From Gemmatimonadota bacterium (GTDB taxonomy: Bacteria > 4572-55 > J002): a DNA stretch of 6,605 nucleotides. Shown one piece after another: positions 3,626-6,605 of the stretch. Both the position numbers and the translations under genes were made by a program. Each line of letters opens with the position of its first letter. Position 1 is the first letter of the stretch. Below the pieces are notes generated by a model. That model worked only from the letters and a program-made list of their open reading frames with translations. It did not search any database and was not told the origin of the DNA. Where the stretch lies: NCBI GenBank assembly GCA_003697105.1, contig RFFQ01000039.1, forward strand, positions 1 through 6,605, given 5' to 3'.

Positions 3626-6076
3626 ATGAAACCACCACTTTGGGCACTACTGGTGTTGCTACTAATCGCAACAACAGTGAAAGCGCAACCGCCACACGGG
3701 ATGCGGGGAGAACGTCCGCAAGGAGGTATCATTATGGGTACCGTTGTGGATTCTGAGACCCAACAGCCATTGGAATATGCCAATCTGTTTTTATACACCC
3801 AAGCGGATTCAACCTATATTACCGGGGGTGTAACTCAAGCAGATGGAACCTTCCGCCTGATGCCAGTCAAACCGGGTACGTACTATTTGCAAATCTCGTT
3901 TATGGGTTTTGAGACGATCACCATCCCCAATATTGAGATCGCGTTTGAACGGGGAAAACTGCGCCGTAACGTGGGTGAAATCCGTCTTCACCCGTTGCCG
4001 GTGGCACTGGAAGGAGTGGAAGTATCCGGCGAGCGGGCGAAAATTGAATATCAAATTGATAAAAAGGTGATCAAAGTCAGTGAGTTTTATACCGCTACCT
4101 CCGGTTCTGCCGTAGATGTGCTGGAAAATGTGCCGTCGGTCAAGGTGGATATTGAAGGCAATGTCAGCTTGCGCGGTAGCGAAAATTTCACCGTCTTAAT
4201 TGATGGACGCCCGTCTATCCTGGATCCCAGTGATGCTTTGCAGCAAATCCCGGCAGGTACAATTGAAAATATTGAAATCATCACCAATCCCTCAGCCAAA
4301 TACAACCCAGAAGGAACGGCAGGGATCATCAACGTAATCACCAAAAAAAAGAAATCCTCTGGCGTGAGCGGGCGAGTGAACCTAAACGGCGGATGGGATG
4401 AAAAATATGGGGGAGATGTTCTGCTTAACTACCAAACACCGAAACTGACCTTCAATGTGGGGGTAGATTACAACCGTCGCCTCTTCCCGGGATCGACCGA
4501 GAGAGAAAATCGCACCACTGGTAACGATACAACAGCGTATGTGCGATCCCATGGCGATACGGAATGGGAGCGGGAGCGTTCCGGCATCCGGACGGGCATA
4601 TCCATAAACCTAACGCCGCAAAATACAGTTAGCCTGAGTGGGCGATGGGGTGACCGCCACTTTCAGCGATCCGCCAATACCACCATTGAGGAATGGCGCG
4701 AACCCGGTGACGCAAGAGCAACCTACACGGATCAAAGTGACACCAAACGGGGCGGACCCTTTTATGCACTCAATTTGACGTTCCAACACAAATTTGAAAA
4801 AAAGGGACATGAATTGAATCTTCAAACCGATTATTCTCACCGAGAATCGGAAGAAGAATCGGTGAATGCGCTATTTGATACGCATCTGAACCGTATCGAG
4901 GGACAAGTGACAGAAGAAGAGGGTCCTGCGGATCGGGTGGAATGCAAACTCGATTACGCGCTGCCCCTTCGGGAGAACGAGAAATTTGAAGCCGGGTTAC
5001 AAGCCCGGTTGGGACAATCGGAAGATGGCACGCGCTTCAGCGAGTATAACCCACTATCTGGACAATATGAAATCCAACCAGAATATGATCACACCACATT
5101 ATACACCCGCAACGTTTACTCTCTTTATTCGTTGTATGCAAATGAACAGGGCAATTTGGGCTATCAATTTGGATTGCGAGCCGAATACACGGATCGGGTC
5201 ACCGAGATAGAAAATGAAACAGAAGAATACCGGTTGGATCAATGGGACGTTTTCCCTTCGGTTCACTTCTCCTACACGCTGGGAAATAGGCAGAAATGGA
5301 TGGCCAGTTATACCCGCCGGATTGAGCATCCGCGCGGTTGGTATCTGGAGCCGTTTTTAACATGGTCAGATGCGTACAATGTTCGATCGGGAAATCCGGC
5401 GCTGAAGCCGGAGTATATCGATTCCTATGAAATCGGTTATCAACAATCGTTGGAAAAACACTCGATTTCCGTGGACGGGTACTACCGGGTCACCCACAAC
5501 AAAATTGAGCGGATTCGCACCGTTTACGCCGATAATATCTTGTTACATCTTCCCGAAAATGTGGGGAAAGATTATGCGCTGGGTGTGGAAATTATGTTGG
5601 ACCTAAATCCGGTGAAGTGGTGGAATATCAACTTGATGGGAGATATTTACGAGTACCGGGTAGAAGGTGATTTTGAAGGGCAGGAGTTTTCCCGAAAAAG
5701 TTCCAATTGGAGTAGCCGGTTTAATAATACCTTCAAATTCGGTTCGACCCGTTTACAGTTGAACGGCATGTATAACAGTCCGGCAACCTCTTCCCAAGGG
5801 GAACGGGAAGGCTTTTTTATGGCAAATGCCGCGATCCGGCAAAACTTACGTGGGAACAACATAACTGCAACCCTGCAAATCCGTGATATTTTTGATACGG
5901 GCACGTTTGAAACCACCGCAGAAAGTACAAATTTTTATTCCTACAGCAAATTTACGCATGACTCCCCCACGATTATGTTTACTTTAACGTACAACTTCAA
6001 TAATTATCGCCCCGACCGGCGGGATCGAAATGGAAATGGAGAAAACGGGGGTATGGAAGAAGGCGACGATTTTTAA
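3626..6076 (+). CDS. TonB-dependent receptor with carboxypeptidase-regulatory-like domain and outer membrane beta-barrel
   Basis: The 816-residue protein is an outer membrane receptor that would import a ligand using energy passed on by TonB-ExbBD. A signal peptide with a hydrophobic core (5-18) ends at VKA-Q, with likely cleavage after A20. A carboxypeptidase-regulatory-like beta-sandwich follows at about 37-125 (GTVVDSETQQPLEYANL, then GTFRLMPVKPGTYYLQISFMG). The plug domain is at about 150-240 and carries VLENVPSVKVDIEGNVSLRG, FTVLIDGRPS, IENIEIITNPSAKYNPEG and GTAGIINVITKK. The rest, about 245-793, is alternating amphipathic strands rich in Y, W, N and R, as in the OMP_b-brl_3 family. The last strand, PTIMFTLTYNFNNY, is followed by a polar tail of about 23 residues ending in Phe, as is common in relatives from the FCB group. 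No SusD-like partner lies nearby, which argues against a glycan-utilisation SusCD pair. The ligand cannot be predicted. The gene is flanked by terminators on both sides and is probably monocistronic. Confidence 0.93.
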   Translation: MKPPLWALLVLLLIATTVKAQPPHGMRGERPQGGIIMGTVVDSETQQPLEYANLFLYTQADSTYITGGVTQADGTFRLMPVKPGTYYLQISFMGFETITIPNIEIAFERGKLRRNVGEIRLHPLPVALEGVEVSGERAKIEYQIDKKVIKVSEFYTATSGSAVDVLENVPSVKVDIEGNVSLRGSENFTVLIDGRPSILDPSDALQQIPAGTIENIEIITNPSAKYNPEGTAGIINVITKKKKSSGVSGRVNLNGGWDEKYGGDVLLNYQTPKLTFNVGVDYNRRLFPGSTERENRTTGNDTTAYVRSHGDTEWERERSGIRTGISINLTPQNTVSLSGRWGDRHFQRSANTTIEEWREPGDARATYTDQSDTKRGGPFYALNLTFQHKFEKKGHELNLQTDYSHRESEEESVNALFDTHLNRIEGQVTEEEGPADRVECKLDYALPLRENEKFEAGLQARLGQSEDGTRFSEYNPLSGQYEIQPEYDHTTLYTRNVYSLYSLYANEQGNLGYQFGLRAEYTDRVTEIENETEEYRLDQWDVFPSVHFSYTLGNRQKWMASYTRRIEHPRGWYLEPFLTWSDAYNVRSGNPALKPEYIDSYEIGYQQSLEKHSISVDGYYRVTHNKIERIRTVYADNILLHLPENVGKDYALGVEIMLDLNPVKWWNINLMGDIYEYRVEGDFEGQEFSRKSSNWSSRFNNTFKFGSTRLQLNGMYNSPATSSQGEREGFFMANAAIRQNLRGNNITATLQIRDIFDTGTFETTAESTNFYSYSKFTHDSPTIMFTLTYNFNNYRPDRRDRNGNGENGGMEEGDDF

Positions 6077-6107
6077 TCACACCAAGTCCACCTATTTATA
6101 AAAACCG

Positions 6108-6143
6108 AAAAGCCTCGCGACAGGGTTGTCACGAGGCTTTTTT
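6108..6143. terminator. Bidirectional intrinsic terminator between convergent genes
   Basis: A 15-bp stem, AAAAGCCTCGCGACA (6108-6122) with TGTCACGAGGCTTTT (6127-6141), closes a GGGT loop and has one imperfect pair. In the plus direction this pair is C-A and six T residues (6138-6143) follow. In the minus direction it becomes a U-G wobble, and TTTT plus a second T run follow. The terminator therefore serves the receptor (plus) and the cytochrome/T9SS locus (minus). Confidence 0.88.
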
Positions 6144-6168
6144 CAATACCTGATTTTTTTCTCAGGCG

Positions 6169-6279
6169 CTATTTGAGTAGAACCATATTTACGGACGATT
6201 CGTAGTCACTGGTTTTCAAGCGGTAAACGTAGGTTCCAGTTTCGTGGCATCGCTCACGATTGAAATTTCTCAATCTTTA
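6169..6279 (-). pseudogene. Remnant of a T9SS C-terminal sorting domain
   Basis: On the minus strand a frame opens after a TAA (6279-6277) and runs 35 codons to a TAG (6171-6169). Its end reads HETGTYVYRLKTSDYES followed by SVNMVLLK and stop. The G-T-Y-x-Y-R-L core and the xxNMVLLK ending are the hallmark of the last two strands of the type A sorting domain that sends proteins through the type IX secretion system in FCB bacteria. Only these last strands survive: the usual N-P-F-N-P motif and the first half of the domain are absent. Upstream in this frame is a stop, and the nearest coding sequence, the cytochrome fragment at 6383, is in another frame. The tail therefore cannot be translated as part of that gene without a frameshift and stop suppression. 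It is most likely the decayed 3' end of the cytochrome gene; a sequencing error is an alternative. Confidence 0.75.
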
Positions 6280-6382
6280 GTGTCCTCGTTTAGTTTTACC
6301 GTATCACCTCACTTTCTACGTTAGCTTTTCCACCATCCGTGACGTTCTTACTTTCAATCCGTACCGGATGGTACATCATGGT
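6280..6382 (-). other. Stop-interrupted stretch between cytochrome fragment and T9SS tail
   Basis: Reading past the TAA that ends the cytochrome frame gives 28 further open codons (6382-6299), including YHPVRIESKNVTDGGKANVE, then TAA (6298-6296) and another TAA two codons later. The 28-codon piece reads like beta-sandwich protein sequence, and it could be the remains of the linker domain that normally sits between an enzymatic module and a T9SS sorting domain. No SD precedes its Met-Met, so it is not proposed as a gene of its own. Confidence 0.4.
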
Positions 6383-6605
6383 TTATTGAACATCTGCCAC
6401 TTGCATCTGACCGTCGTGAATGACGGCATTGGGCACATTCGTACCGGTTAAGTAGCGATAGCTTTGTTGCAATAATTGCACGGCGTAATCTGGATTGTGG
6501 ATACCATGGCTTTTATCATCATGCAGATAGACCATATTATATCCCGCTTCGCGATGAATCCGATCTGAGGTGGAGACATCGGAGATTGCTTCCACAACGC
6601 CATCA
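6383..6605 (-). CDS. C-terminal fragment of a probable multiheme cytochrome c, cut by the window edge
   Basis: A minus-strand frame is open from the right edge and ends in TAA at 6385-6383, giving about 73 residues. The segment HDDKSHGIHNPDYAVQLLQQ, followed by SYRYLTG, has the K-S-x-G-I-H-N-P-x-Y-A-x-x-L-L pattern found near the C-terminus of periplasmic multiheme cytochromes c, including the cytochrome c nitrite reductase-like group. There the histidine lies in the heme environment. No CXXCH heme site lies in the visible part; all would be upstream, outside the window. A GTG at 6595-6593 is an ordinary valine here, since the frame continues beyond it. The protein ends abruptly at QVADVQ, and a T9SS sorting remnant lies beyond in another frame, so the gene is probably truncated. 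If so, it once encoded an exported redox protein. The family call rests on one motif and is moderate. Confidence 0.55.
   Translation of the reverse strand, partial: DGVVEAISDVSTSDRIHREAGYNMVYLHDDKSHGIHNPDYAVQLLQQSYRYLTGTNVPNAVIHDGQMQVADVQ

Noticed and set aside
3538-3756. 72-residue plus-strand reading frame
   Set aside because: It starts inside the terminator hairpin, overlaps the receptor signal-peptide region in another frame and has no SD.
3626-6076. SusC-type glycan importer
   Set aside because: No SusD-like lipoprotein follows, and the barrel resembles the shorter OMP_b-brl_3 type (816 residues) and not the SusC type of about 1000 residues.
6149-6166. Second terminator hairpin (CCTGA/TCAGG) just after the T9SS tail
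   Set aside because: Only a 5-bp stem with the T run in the loop and none after it; the 6108-6143 hairpin is far stronger.
6299-6379. Small separate gene beginning Met-Met after the cytochrome stop
   Set aside because: Only 27 codons, no SD, and in the same frame as the cytochrome fragment; better explained as readthrough sequence of a decayed gene.

Overview
The window looks like a chromosomal stretch of a bacterium from the FCB group (Bacteroidota, Ignavibacteriota, Calditrichota, KSB1 or relatives). The evidence is a TonB-dependent receptor with a carboxypeptidase-regulatory-like N-terminal domain and a large OMP_b-brl_3-type barrel, plus the end of a type IX secretion (T9SS) C-terminal sorting domain on the minus strand near the right edge. 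Clear Shine-Dalgarno (SD) sequences precede three of the four complete genes, which is less typical of classical Bacteroidia, so a deeper FCB lineage is more likely. This placement is inference.

Layout from left to right. At 1-13 there is a possible start of a minus-strand gene running off the left edge, seen only as ATG plus an SD. A hairpin terminator at 153-175 closes a minus-strand thioredoxin gene (220-588). Upstream of it, in the same direction, is a membrane-anchored family 2 glycosyltransferase (668-1639) of the polyprenyl-phosphate sugar transferase type. Its start codon directly abuts an array of five 17-bp tandem repeats (1641-1725, with a partial tail). The intergenic region that follows holds an imperfect inverted repeat (1794-1833) carrying an outward-facing TTGACA on each strand, apparently a divergent promoter pair. 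The right-hand promoter would serve a plus-strand 1-pyrroline-5-carboxylate dehydrogenase (1952-3508), the second step of proline catabolism. That gene ends in a strong terminator (3538-3574), which overlaps the likely promoter of the TonB-dependent receptor (3626-6076). A bidirectional terminator (6108-6143) separates the receptor from a convergent minus-strand locus. That locus has the C-terminus of a probable multiheme cytochrome c (6383-6605, cut by the window edge), then a stop-riddled stretch, then an orphan T9SS sorting tail in another frame (6169-6279). It looks like a gene whose 3' end has decayed.

The genes do not form one obvious pathway. Thioredoxin and P5C dehydrogenase are housekeeping or catabolic enzymes. 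The glycosyltransferase, receptor and cytochrome/T9SS remnant belong to the cell envelope. I see no convincing undescribed multi-gene system. The most unusual parts are the 17-bp array against a start codon without an SD, the symmetrical divergent promoter palindrome, and the decayed cytochrome/T9SS locus.
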